Part shown: in pieces, positions 22,037 to 28,974 of the stretch
How positions within the stretch are numbered: position 1 is the first letter of the stretch
Layout of the letters: each line of letters opens with the position of its first letter
NCBI GenBank assembly: GCA_023432565.1
Contig: JAEYUL010000111.1
Location: 1-28,974 of the forward strand
Length of the DNA stretch: 28,974 nucleotides
Direction of reading: 5' to 3'
Origin: Actinomycetes bacterium
Lineage (GTDB): Bacteria > Actinomycetota > Actinomycetes > Actinomycetales > Cellulomonadaceae
Notes under the pieces: generated by a model
Seen by the model: the letters and a program-made list of their open reading frames with translations, nothing else
Database searches by the model: none
Told to the model about the DNA's origin: nothing
Program-made: the position numbers and the translations under genes

Positions 22037-25000
22037 GTGGGCGTGCACGACCAGTCAGAACGTGACCGGATCACGGTGACCGTCGACGGTCACGAGATCA
22101 AGGTCGACCCTGGCCTGACCATCCTGCAGGCGCTCGCGACCGAGGGCATCGCGATCCCCTCGTTGTGCCACGACGTGCGGCTCGAGCGGTCGAACGCGAG
22201 CTGCGGGCTGTGCGTGGTGGAGGTCGGCGACGGTCAGACCCGCGACGTCAAGGCGTGCCTGACCCCGATGACCGAGGGCATGGTCGTCACCACCCGCTCC
22301 TCGCGGCTCGAGGCCTACCGCAAGGTGCGGCTCGAGCAGCTGCTGGCCGACCACAACGCCGACTGCGTCGCCCCGTGCGTGCAGACGTGCCCCGCGAACG
22401 TCGACGTGCAGACCTATCTGCAGCATGTCGCGGACGGCAACTTCGAGGCCGCCGTGCGGGTCATCAAGGACCGCAACCCGTTCCCGTCGGTGTGCGGGCG
22501 CGTGTGCCCGCACCTGTGCGAGTCGGCGTGCCGGCGCAACCTCGTCGACGAGCCCGTGGCGATCAACTACGTCAAGCGCTTCGCGACCGACTGGGACATG
22601 GCCCGGCCGACACCCTGGATCCCGCGCACGGCACCCTCGACCGGCAAGCGCATCGCCGTGATCGGCGCAGGCCCGTCCGGCCTGTCGGCGGCCTACTACA
22701 GCGCGCTGGCGGGCCATGCGGTCACGGTCTTCGAGAAGCAGGAGCACGCGGGCGGGATGATGCGCTACGGCATCCCCGAGTACCGCCTGCCGAAGTCCAC
22801 GCTCGACGCGGAGATCGACGTGATCCGCGCGCTCGGCGTGCGGATCGTGACCGGCAAGGCGCTCGGGACGCACCTGAGCCTGGAGGACCTGCGCCGGGAC
22901 TTCGACGCGGTCTACCTCGCGATCGGATCCTGGCGTGCGACGCCGCTGCGCATCGACGGCGAGAACCTCGAGGGCGTGTGGCTCGGCATCCAGTACCTCG
23001 AGCGCGTCGCGAAGGGCGACGAGATCCCGCTGGGACGCACGGTCGTGATCGGCGGGGGCAACACCGCGATCGACTGCGCGCGCACCGCCCTGCGCACGGG
23101 TGCGTCCGACGTGACGCTCGTCTACCGGCGCACGCGCGAGGAGATGCCCGCGGAGCCGTTCGAGGTCGAGGAGGCCATCGCCGAGGGCGTGCAGATGCTG
23201 TACCTGACGGCGCCCGAGCGGATCAGCGCCGCGGAGCGAGGCGTCAAGCGCCTGACGTGCCTGCGCATGGAGCTCGGCGAGGCCGACCGCACCGGCCGGC
23301 GGCGTCCGGTACCGATCGAGGGCAGCGAGTTCGACATCGAGGCCGACACGATCATCGGCGCGATCGGCCAGAGCACGGACACCGGCTTCCTCTACTACGA
23401 GATGCCTGTGCACATCAGCTCGTGGGTGCGCGGGCGTCCCGCGCACGGCGCGGAGGAGGCCGCGTACGCCGACCTGCCTGTGCGGCTGAACCAGTGGGGG
23501 GACGTCGAGGTCGACGGGCGGACCATGCAGTCCTCCGAGGAGAAGATCTTCGCCGGCGGCGACTGCGTGACCGGGCCGGCCACCGTCATCCAGGCCGTCG
23601 CCGCGGGGCGCCGCGCCGCCGCCGCCATGTCGGACTTCGTGATGCGCGGCTACGTGCGGCCCAGCCACGAGGACTACTCGTGCTCGCGGGGGACGCTCGA
23701 GGACCTGCCGCGCCACGAGTTCGAGGACGTCGTGCGCGTGCCACGTGCCGTCATGCCCTCGATCGCGATGGAGCAGCGCCTGGCCGGGTTCGACGAGGTC
23801 GAGCTCGGGCTCACGCAGGAGCAGGCGCGTACCGAGGCGGCGCGGTGCCTGTCGTGCGGCTGCGCCAAGCAGGACTGCTGCCAGCTGCGCGACGAGGCCA
23901 CCGCGCACGGCATCGTCTTCGCCGCGCCCCTGCACGTGCGGCCCTACGAGCCGATCGTGCCCGACCACCCGTTCATCATCCGCGACAACAACAAGTGCAT
24001 CGCGTGCGGGCGGTGCGTCACGGCGTGCGCCGAGATCGAGGGCCCGGGCGTCCTGGCGTTCCAGTACCACGAGGGCCGACTCGTCGTCGGCACGCACAAC
24101 GGGCTGCCGCTGGACCAGACCGACTGCGTGTCCTGCGGGCAGTGCGTGCGCGCGTGCCCCTGCGGCGCGCTGGACTACGTGCGCGAGCGCGGCGACGTGT
24201 TCACCGCCATCAACGACCCCGACAAGGTCGTGGTCGGCTTCGTCGCACCGGCCGTCCGGTCCGTGATCGCCGCCGAGTACGACATCGCGCCCGCCGAGGC
24301 GAGCGCGTTCATCGCGGGGATGATGCGCAAGGTCGGGTTCGACAAGGTCTTCGACTTCACGTTCGCCGCGGACCTGACGATCCTGGAGGAGACCACGGAG
24401 TTCCTCGATCGGGTCTCCCGTGGCGGCGTCCTGCCGCAGTTCACGTCCTGCTGCCCGGGCTGGGTGAACCTGGTCGAGCGGCGCTACCCCGAGCTGATCG
24501 ACCACCTGTCGAGCTGCAAGTCCCCTCAGCAGATGATGGGGACGACGGTCAAGCACCACTTCGCCGCCCAGGCGGGCATCGCGGTCGAGGACCTGTACGT
24601 CGTGTCGATCGTGCCGTGCATCGCCAAGAAGTACGAGGCCGCGCGTCCGGAGTTCGCCCCCGACGGGGTGCGAGACGTCGACGCCGTGCTCACGACCACC
24701 GAGTTCCTCGAGATGATGCAGATGCTGCGCCTGGAGCCCGCGGACGTCGAGCCGGGTGAGTTCGACGAGCCGTACTCCCGGGTCTCGGGCGCCGGCGTGC
24801 TGTTCGGGGCGTCCGGGGGCGTCGCGGAGGCGGCGATGCGCATGGCGGTCGAGAAGCTGACGGGCGAGCCGCTCGTCGAGCACCTCGACTTCACCGAGCT
24901 GCGCGGGACGCAGGGCCTCAAGGAGGCGACCGTGAGCGCCGGCGGCGTCGACGTGCGCGTCGCCGTGATCTCGGGGCTGGGCAACGCCGAGCCCCTCATC

Positions 25001-25279
25001 AAGCGCGTCATCGCCGGCGAGGACGTCGGCTACGACCTCGTCGAGATCATGGCCTGCCCGGGCGGGTGCGTCAGCGGCGCCGGCCACCCGGTGCCGACGT
25101 GCGCCGACGAGACCCCGGGCCGTCAGCAGGTGCTCGTCGAGATCGACCAGCTCTCGCCCATCCGCAAGTCGCAGGAGAATCCCGACATCCTGCGGCTCTA
25201 CGACGAGTTCTACGGGTCCCCGAACTCCGAGCGGGCGCACGAGCTCCTGCACACCTCGTACGCCCCGTTCCGGTCGTGA
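22037..25279 (+). CDS. hydA: Fused GltD/NfnB-like flavoprotein - [FeFe] hydrogenase
   Basis: The protein has 1080 residues. Order: [2Fe-2S] ferredoxin (Cys 44, 56, 59, 74); GltD-type Fe-S domain (Cys 110, 114, 118, then 153, 157, 161, 165); FAD loop IGAGPSG (about 209-215); NAD(P) loop VIGGGNTA (about 337-344); FAD closing motif IFAGGD (about 504); a Cys set 604-615; two [4Fe-4S] motifs (654-664, 697-707). The H-cluster domain has FTSCCPGW (805/806), VPCIAKKYE (861) and MACPGGC (1007/1011), then a small-subunit-like tail. All four H-cluster cysteines and the proton-path residues are kept, so it should be active once matured. Inferred role: cytosolic NAD(P)H-linked H2 production or uptake. It precedes an ABC operon by 28 bases. 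No HydE/F/G is present in the window. Confidence 0.93.
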   Translation: MGVHDQSERDRITVTVDGHEIKVDPGLTILQALATEGIAIPSLCHDVRLERSNASCGLCVVEVGDGQTRDVKACLTPMTEGMVVTTRSSRLEAYRKVRLEQLLADHNADCVAPCVQTCPANVDVQTYLQHVADGNFEAAVRVIKDRNPFPSVCGRVCPHLCESACRRNLVDEPVAINYVKRFATDWDMARPTPWIPRTAPSTGKRIAVIGAGPSGLSAAYYSALAGHAVTVFEKQEHAGGMMRYGIPEYRLPKSTLDAEIDVIRALGVRIVTGKALGTHLSLEDLRRDFDAVYLAIGSWRATPLRIDGENLEGVWLGIQYLERVAKGDEIPLGRTVVIGGGNTAIDCARTALRTGASDVTLVYRRTREEMPAEPFEVEEAIAEGVQMLYLTAPERISAAERGVKRLTCLRMELGEADRTGRRRPVPIEGSEFDIEADTIIGAIGQSTDTGFLYYEMPVHISSWVRGRPAHGAEEAAYADLPVRLNQWGDVEVDGRTMQSSEEKIFAGGDCVTGPATVIQAVAAGRRAAAAMSDFVMRGYVRPSHEDYSCSRGTLEDLPRHEFEDVVRVPRAVMPSIAMEQRLAGFDEVELGLTQEQARTEAARCLSCGCAKQDCCQLRDEATAHGIVFAAPLHVRPYEPIVPDHPFIIRDNNKCIACGRCVTACAEIEGPGVLAFQYHEGRLVVGTHNGLPLDQTDCVSCGQCVRACPCGALDYVRERGDVFTAINDPDKVVVGFVAPAVRSVIAAEYDIAPAEASAFIAGMMRKVGFDKVFDFTFAADLTILEETTEFLDRVSRGGVLPQFTSCCPGWVNLVERRYPELIDHLSSCKSPQQMMGTTVKHHFAAQAGIAVEDLYVVSIVPCIAKKYEAARPEFAPDGVRDVDAVLTTTEFLEMMQMLRLEPADVEPGEFDEPYSRVSGAGVLFGASGGVAEAAMRMAVEKLTGEPLVEHLDFTELRGTQGLKEATVSAGGVDVRVAVISGLGNAEPLIKRVIAGEDVGYDLVEIMACPGGCVSGAGHPVPTCADETPGRQQVLVEIDQLSPIRKSQENPDILRLYDEFYGSPNSERAHELLHTSYAPFRS

Positions 25280-25307
25280 GTCGCGGCCGGCCAGGAAGGA
25301 CACGCAC

Positions 25308-26387
25308 ATGAGACGTCGCCGCAGGCTCGCCACGACGCTGCTGGCCGCCCTCGGTGTGCTCGCGCTCGCGACCGGCTGCGGCACGGGTGCCACGAGCGGT
25401 GGCACGGCGCAGGCCGCGACGGCACCGGCGACCTCGAGCGCGCCGGCCGCGCCGAGCGCAGCGCCGTCCGCCGAGCGGGTCACGGTCCGCGTCGCGGCCC
25501 TGTCCGGACCGACGACGATCGGGCTCGTCGGCCTGATGCAGCGCGCCGAGGAGGGCGAGGGCCTGCAGGACTACCAGGTCACCACGTACGGCACGCCCGA
25601 CGAGGTCCTGCCGCTGCTCGTCAAGGGGCAGGTCGACGTCGCGCTCCTGCCGGCCAACCTCGCCGCGGTGGTGCACCAGCAGACGCGCACGGACTCCGGC
25701 CCGGCGGTGCAGGCCGTGGCCGTCAACACGCTCGGTGTGCTCTCGGTGCTCGAGCACGGCACGTCCGTGCGCTCGCTCGCCGACCTGCGCGGCCGGACCG
25801 TCTACTCGACAGGCAAGGGCGCGAGCCCGCAGTACGTGCTCGAGCACCTGCTGCGCCAGTCCGGCCTGACACCGGGCAGGGACGTGACCGTCGAGTTCCT
25901 CTCGGAGGCCACCGAGGTCGCCGCGGTGCTCGCCGCGACCCCCGGCGCGGTGGGCGTGCTGCCGCAGCCGTACGCGACGGGCGTGACCGCGCAGAACCCG
26001 GACGTGCGCGTCGCCGTCGACCTCACGCAGGCGTGGTCGCAGCTCGGGAACACCTCCGAGCTCGTCACGGGCGTCACGGTGGTGCGCTCGGCGTTCGCGC
26101 GCGAGCACCCGCAGGCGCTCGCCGACTTCCTGGCCGACGACGCGGCCTCGGTCGCGTTCGTGAACGGCTCACCCGAGCAGGCCGCCCCCCTGGTCGTCGC
26201 CGCGGGGCTCGCCAAGGCCGCACCGATCGCGCAGGCGGCGATCCCGGCGTGCCACATCGTGCACCTGACGGGAGACCGGCTGCGGCCCGCCCTCGAGGGC
26301 TATCTGCAGGTGCTGCACGACGCACAGCCGAAGTCCGTGGGCGGCGCCATGCCCGGTGACGACTTCTACCTCGAGGTCCCGGGCTGA
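25308..26387 (+). CDS. ABC transporter substrate-binding lipoprotein (NitT/TauT-like)
   Basis: The protein has 359 residues. An Arg-rich start, hydrophobic core and LATGC lipobox (Cys about 24) mark a lipoprotein. An Ala/Pro/Ser linker (about 25-58) follows, then a type II periplasmic-binding fold: VAALSGPTTIGLVGLM, LLVKGQVDVALLPANLAAV, VNTLGVLSVLEHG, LRGRTVYSTGKGASPQYVLEHLL and a C-terminal IPACHIVHLTG. This matches the COG0715-type family that carries nitrate, sulfonate, thiamine-precursor and other small ligands. The ligand is not known. AGGAAGGA lies upstream of the ATG. It starts 28 bases after hydA and is very likely co-transcribed with it and with the permease and ATPase. Confidence 0.88.
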   Translation: MRRRRRLATTLLAALGVLALATGCGTGATSGGTAQAATAPATSSAPAAPSAAPSAERVTVRVAALSGPTTIGLVGLMQRAEEGEGLQDYQVTTYGTPDEVLPLLVKGQVDVALLPANLAAVVHQQTRTDSGPAVQAVAVNTLGVLSVLEHGTSVRSLADLRGRTVYSTGKGASPQYVLEHLLRQSGLTPGRDVTVEFLSEATEVAAVLAATPGAVGVLPQPYATGVTAQNPDVRVAVDLTQAWSQLGNTSELVTGVTVVRSAFAREHPQALADFLADDAASVAFVNGSPEQAAPLVVAAGLAKAAPIAQAAIPACHIVHLTGDRLRPALEGYLQVLHDAQPKSVGGAMPGDDFYLEVPG

Positions 26388-26401
26388 CGGGCGGTGCCGA
26401 G

Positions 26402-27253
26402 GTGACCCACGCGAGCCGTACGCCCCCCGCCGGCGGGCAGGTTCCCGCGAGCGGCCGCGATCCGCGCGCGCGTCGGGTCCGGGTCGTCGGGGCCGTGGCG
26501 TGCTGGCTCGTCGTCTGGCAGGTCGCGGCGGCCACGGTCGGCCAGCCGATCCTCCTCGTCGGTCCGTGGGAGGTCGCGCAGCGGCTCGTCGAGCTGGTGC
26601 CGACGAGCGTGTTCTGGGCGACCGTGGCGCGCACGCTCGTCAACGTCGTCGCAGGCTTCACGCTCGCGGCGCTCGCCGGCGTGCTGCTCGCCGCGGCCGC
26701 GGCAGCCTCGCGGTGGGTCGAGGCGCTGCTCGCCCCGCTGATCGCGACGATCCGCGCGACGCCCGTCGTCGCGTTCATCATCCTGGTGCTGCTGTGGACC
26801 GAGTCCTCGCGGCTCGCGGCGGTCGTGTCCTTCCTCATGGCGCTGCCCGTGATGTACGCGAACGTGCTCGAGGGCGTGCGCCGCCGCGACACGCGGCTGC
26901 TGGAGATGACCCGCGTGTTCGCCGTGCCGTGGCCGCGGCGGCTGACCTCGGTCGACGTGCCCGGCGTGCTGCCGTACTTCGTCGCCGGCTGCCGCTCGGC
27001 CGTCGGGCTGGCGTGGAAGAGCGGGATCGCGGCGGAGGTGATCGGCCTGCCGCAGGGGACCATCGGCGAGCAGATGTACCAGGCCAAGCTCTTCCTGGCG
27101 ACGGCGGACCTGTTCGCCTGGACCGTGGTCGTCGTGGTGCTCGCCGCGCTGACCGAGCGTCTGGTCCTGGCGCTCCTGGACCGAGCGTGCCGCAGGCTCA
27201 CGGACGGGCGCTCCGCCCGGGCCACCTCCGGCGCCCCGGACGGTGCGCGATGA
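26402..27253 (+). CDS. ABC transporter permease (NitT/TauT-like)
   Basis: The protein has 283 residues from a GTG 14 bases after the lipoprotein. About six membrane helices are visible, starting with VVGAVACWLVVWQVAAA (about 30-45). The binding-protein-dependent transport loop that docks the ATPase is around EMTRVFAVPWPRRLTSVDVPGVLPYFVAG, with the ARAxx-like coupling region. The N-terminal 25 residues are polar and cytoplasmic. It forms the channel for the ligand captured by the lipoprotein. The stop overlaps the ATG of the ATPase by four bases. Confidence 0.88.
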   Translation: MTHASRTPPAGGQVPASGRDPRARRVRVVGAVACWLVVWQVAAATVGQPILLVGPWEVAQRLVELVPTSVFWATVARTLVNVVAGFTLAALAGVLLAAAAAASRWVEALLAPLIATIRATPVVAFIILVLLWTESSRLAAVVSFLMALPVMYANVLEGVRRRDTRLLEMTRVFAVPWPRRLTSVDVPGVLPYFVAGCRSAVGLAWKSGIAAEVIGLPQGTIGEQMYQAKLFLATADLFAWTVVVVVLAALTERLVLALLDRACRRLTDGRSARATSGAPDGAR

Positions 27254-27873
27254 GCGGGCGGGGCGCGGTCGCGTTGGAGGCCGTCACCGTGCGGTACGCC
27301 GACCACGTGGTGCTCGACGGCGTGTGCCTCGAGCTGGGCGCCGGGACGACCACCGCGCTGACGGGCCCGAACGGAGCGGGCAAGACCACGCTCGCACGCG
27401 TGCTGCTCGGGCTCGTGCGGCCGTCGTCGGGCCGGGTGGTCGGGCTCGACGGGGCTCGACGGGCGGCGGCGTTCCAGGAGGACCGGTTGTGCGAGCAGCT
27501 GTCCGCGGTGGCGAACGTGCGTCTCGTGCTCCCGCGATCGGCCGGACCCGCCGTCGAGGACGCGCTGCGCGCGGTCGGGCTCGACGACGCCGCGTGGCAC
27601 GTCCCGGTGCGCGCGCTGTCGGGTGGGCAGCGCCGACGCGTCGCGCTCGTCCGCGCGCTGCTGCCACCCGCCGACCTGGTCGTGCTCGACGAGCCGTTCG
27701 TCGGGATCGACGCCGCGAGCCGCGACGCGGTGCTCGCCTGGACCCGCGCCCGGCTGGCCAGGCGCACCGCGCTCGTGGTGACCCACGACCCTGCCGAGGC
27801 CGCGGTTCTCGGTGCGACGCTCGTGCGACTCGACCCGCCGCCCACGGCGCGCGACCGAGAGGATGCCGAGTAG
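27250..27873 (+). CDS. ABC transporter ATP-binding protein
   Basis: The protein has 207 residues, short but complete. Walker A GPNGAGKTTLARVLLG, Q-loop AAFQEDRL, signature LSGGQRRRVALVRALL, Walker B DLVVLDEPFVGID and H-loop VVTHDPAEA appear in order. It energises the adjacent permease. Its stop ends the hydA-ABC run; the next gene is 131 bases away with its own promoter-like box and ribosome site. The missing C-terminal extension beyond the nucleotide-binding domain is normal for NitT/TauT importers of this compact type. Confidence 0.92.
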   Translation: MSGRGAVALEAVTVRYADHVVLDGVCLELGAGTTTALTGPNGAGKTTLARVLLGLVRPSSGRVVGLDGARRAAAFQEDRLCEQLSAVANVRLVLPRSAGPAVEDALRAVGLDDAAWHVPVRALSGGQRRRVALVRALLPPADLVVLDEPFVGIDAASRDAVLAWTRARLARRTALVVTHDPAEAAVLGATLVRLDPPPTARDREDAE

Positions 27874-27967
27874 CGCTCGGCGTGCGTCCGCGCGTGCTGC
27901 GCAGGTGCCGGTCCCCGGCTGTCCACAGGTCGAGCGGGGTGCCCGCACGCGCGCGGCCGGACCCGGT

Positions 27968-27973
27968 TAGCGT
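27968..27973 (+). promoter_or_regulatory. Candidate -10 of the edge operon
   Basis: TAGCGT gives a leader of about 25 bases that includes the GGGGGG ribosome site (27995-28000) before the ATG at 28005. No -35 was recognised. Confidence 0.4.
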
Positions 27974-28004
27974 GACGCCCCGGACCGATCCGGCGGGGGG
28001 ACGT

Positions 28005-28406
28005 ATGCGAGTGGAGATCGACTCGGAGGCGGTGGCACGCAGCGTGCGCACGCTCGACCGGATGGCCGACCGGCTCGACGCGCTCGCGGCACAGACGCGC
28101 GCGCTGGCGGCGGACCAGAGCGCGGCGACGTGGTCGACGTTGCCCGCGGCCGAGCGGTTCACCGCGAGCTACCGCGAGGGGATCGACGCGCTCGCGGACC
28201 GGGTCGCCGCCGCACGGGCCGTCGCCGTCGACGCGCGGAGCGCGCTCAGCGGCTCGGCGCGTGCGCTCGTGGGGCTCGACGAGACGATCTTCGCTGAGCT
28301 CCGACGTCTCGCCGCGCGCACGTCCGGCTCGTCCGTGCGCGACTCGCGCCCCGTGCTCCGGCTGTACCCGGGCGCCGCGGCGGCGTCCGTGGGCGGGCTG
28401 TCGTGA
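28005..28406 (+). CDS. Small helical protein, EspC/WXG100-like (type VII secretion candidate)
   Basis: The protein has 133 residues. It is almost wholly alpha-helical by composition: two long Ala-rich helices with Arg/Asp/Glu (about 7-38 and 55-100) meet near a WSTLP turn (about 43-47), followed by AERFTASYREGIDALADRV. This W-x-x-x-P, F-x-x-x-Y pattern resembles the EspC/DUF2580 or WXG100-type substrates of ESX systems. There is no signal peptide or membrane helix. The C-terminal tail is Ser/Arg-rich. The next gene overlaps by GTGA. The family assignment is by pattern only. Confidence 0.6.
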   Translation: MRVEIDSEAVARSVRTLDRMADRLDALAAQTRALAADQSAATWSTLPAAERFTASYREGIDALADRVAAARAVAVDARSALSGSARALVGLDETIFAELRRLAARTSGSSVRDSRPVLRLYPGAAAASVGGLS

Positions 28407-28974
28407 CGGGCGTGGACCGCCCGCCGCAGTCGTCCGACGGGCCGGCGGCGCGCGAGCTCGCGGGCGCGCTCGACGGTGCGCCGGCGCAGGCGCACGCCGG
28501 CGCGGGGCAGCTCGAGGCAGTGGTCACGGCCCTCGAGGAGGTCGGGGCGACGCTCAAGCGGCTCGCGGGTGACCTCGGCATCGGCGGCATGTCCGCGCAG
28601 GCGGCCACGGACGGCGTCGCGGGCCTGGCGACGAGCGTGCTCGGCGCCGCCGACACCGCGGACGCGATCGGGGCGGCGGCGGCCCGCGCTGCGGGAGCCC
28701 TCGCTCGTGCCCGGACCGACTACGAGACCCTGCCTGTGGGCGAGCTGACCGCCGCGGAACGCCAGGCGCTGATCGAGTCGGGTGCAGGCCCGGGCATCTC
28801 GTCGATCGCGGCGGCGCGGGCTGCCGAGCGCGAGCGGGTCGCGGCCGCCGCGCTCGCGACCGTCGGCGCGGAGTTGGACGAGGCGGGCGACCGTGTCCGC
28901 GCAGTCGCGCCGAGCGACGCGGGAGTGCCGCGCGGCGCTGCGCCGCCCGATCCCCGCGTCGGTCGACCCGGGGG
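28403..28974 (+). CDS. Ala-rich helical protein, partial at window end
   Basis: At least 190 residues are visible from a GTG that overlaps the previous stop; the frame is still open at the window edge. The visible part is Ala-rich and helical, with LAGALDGAPAQAHAG, TALEEVGATLKRLAGDLGIGG and ADAIGAAAARAAGALARA. It has no signal peptide and no recognisable catalytic motif. Pairing and coupling with an EspC-like gene suggest a second type VII-like substrate or the N-terminal domain of a larger toxin-like protein; this cannot be decided from the part seen. Confidence 0.6.
   Translation, partial: MTGVDRPPQSSDGPAARELAGALDGAPAQAHAGAGQLEAVVTALEEVGATLKRLAGDLGIGGMSAQAATDGVAGLATSVLGAADTADAIGAAAARAAGALARARTDYETLPVGELTAAERQALIESGAGPGISSIAAARAAERERVAAAALATVGAELDEAGDRVRAVAPSDAGVPRGAAPPDPRVGRPG

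Overview
The window is GC-rich, densely packed actinobacterial chromosome. The ribosomal protein pair, an F420-type luciferase-like oxidoreductase, many GTG starts, 4-base ATGA/GTGA overlaps and -10 boxes directly abutting start codons all point to an actinobacterium. The Ig-like secreted protein and the [FeFe] hydrogenase suggest a facultative anaerobe of the Cellulomonas type (Micrococcales); this placement is inference. No tRNA, rRNA, CRISPR, insertion sequence or phage gene was seen.

Layout. Positions 1-2738 hold the end of rplM, rpsI, then glmM and def, followed by a DedA membrane protein (2974-3699). Minus-strand coaA converges on dedA and diverges from glmS, which heads a compact run with a MazG-like protein and acpS (to 7496). 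A 409-base non-coding stretch follows, rich in inverted repeats. Next come minus-strand genes: a secreted Ig-like protein with a structured leader, a SNF2 helicase coupled to a small HNH protein, a luciferase-like oxidoreductase and a DUF3592-like membrane protein. From 13820 a plus-strand run encodes NAD(P)HX repair (fused epimerase/dehydratase), a small P-loop kinase, alanine racemase, three t6A/acetyltransferase genes (tsaE, tsaB, rimI) and a sulfurtransferase. A minus-strand nitroreductase separates this run from tsaD.

The most unusual locus is 21840-27873. A single 1080-residue protein joins a [2Fe-2S] ferredoxin domain, a GltD/NfnB-like Fe-S flavoprotein module, two further [4Fe-4S] sites and a complete [FeFe]-hydrogenase H-cluster domain. 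It is followed directly by a three-gene NitT/TauT-type ABC transporter (lipoprotein, permease, ATPase). The layout suggests a one-polypeptide pyridine-nucleotide-linked hydrogenase, possibly flavin-bifurcating, with a co-transcribed importer of unknown ligand. No HydE/F/G maturase lies in the window. The right edge carries two Ala-rich helical proteins that look like type VII secretion substrates; the second is cut by the window end.

Genome-style features: several operon heads (glmS, tsaD, HNH, luciferase-like, DUF3592, probably nnr, alr and coaA) have a TANNNT/NANNNT box 6-7 bases before the start codon, the signature of leaderless transcripts. By contrast hydA, the ABC lipoprotein, glmM, the Ig-like protein and the edge gene have clear Shine-Dalgarno sequences.
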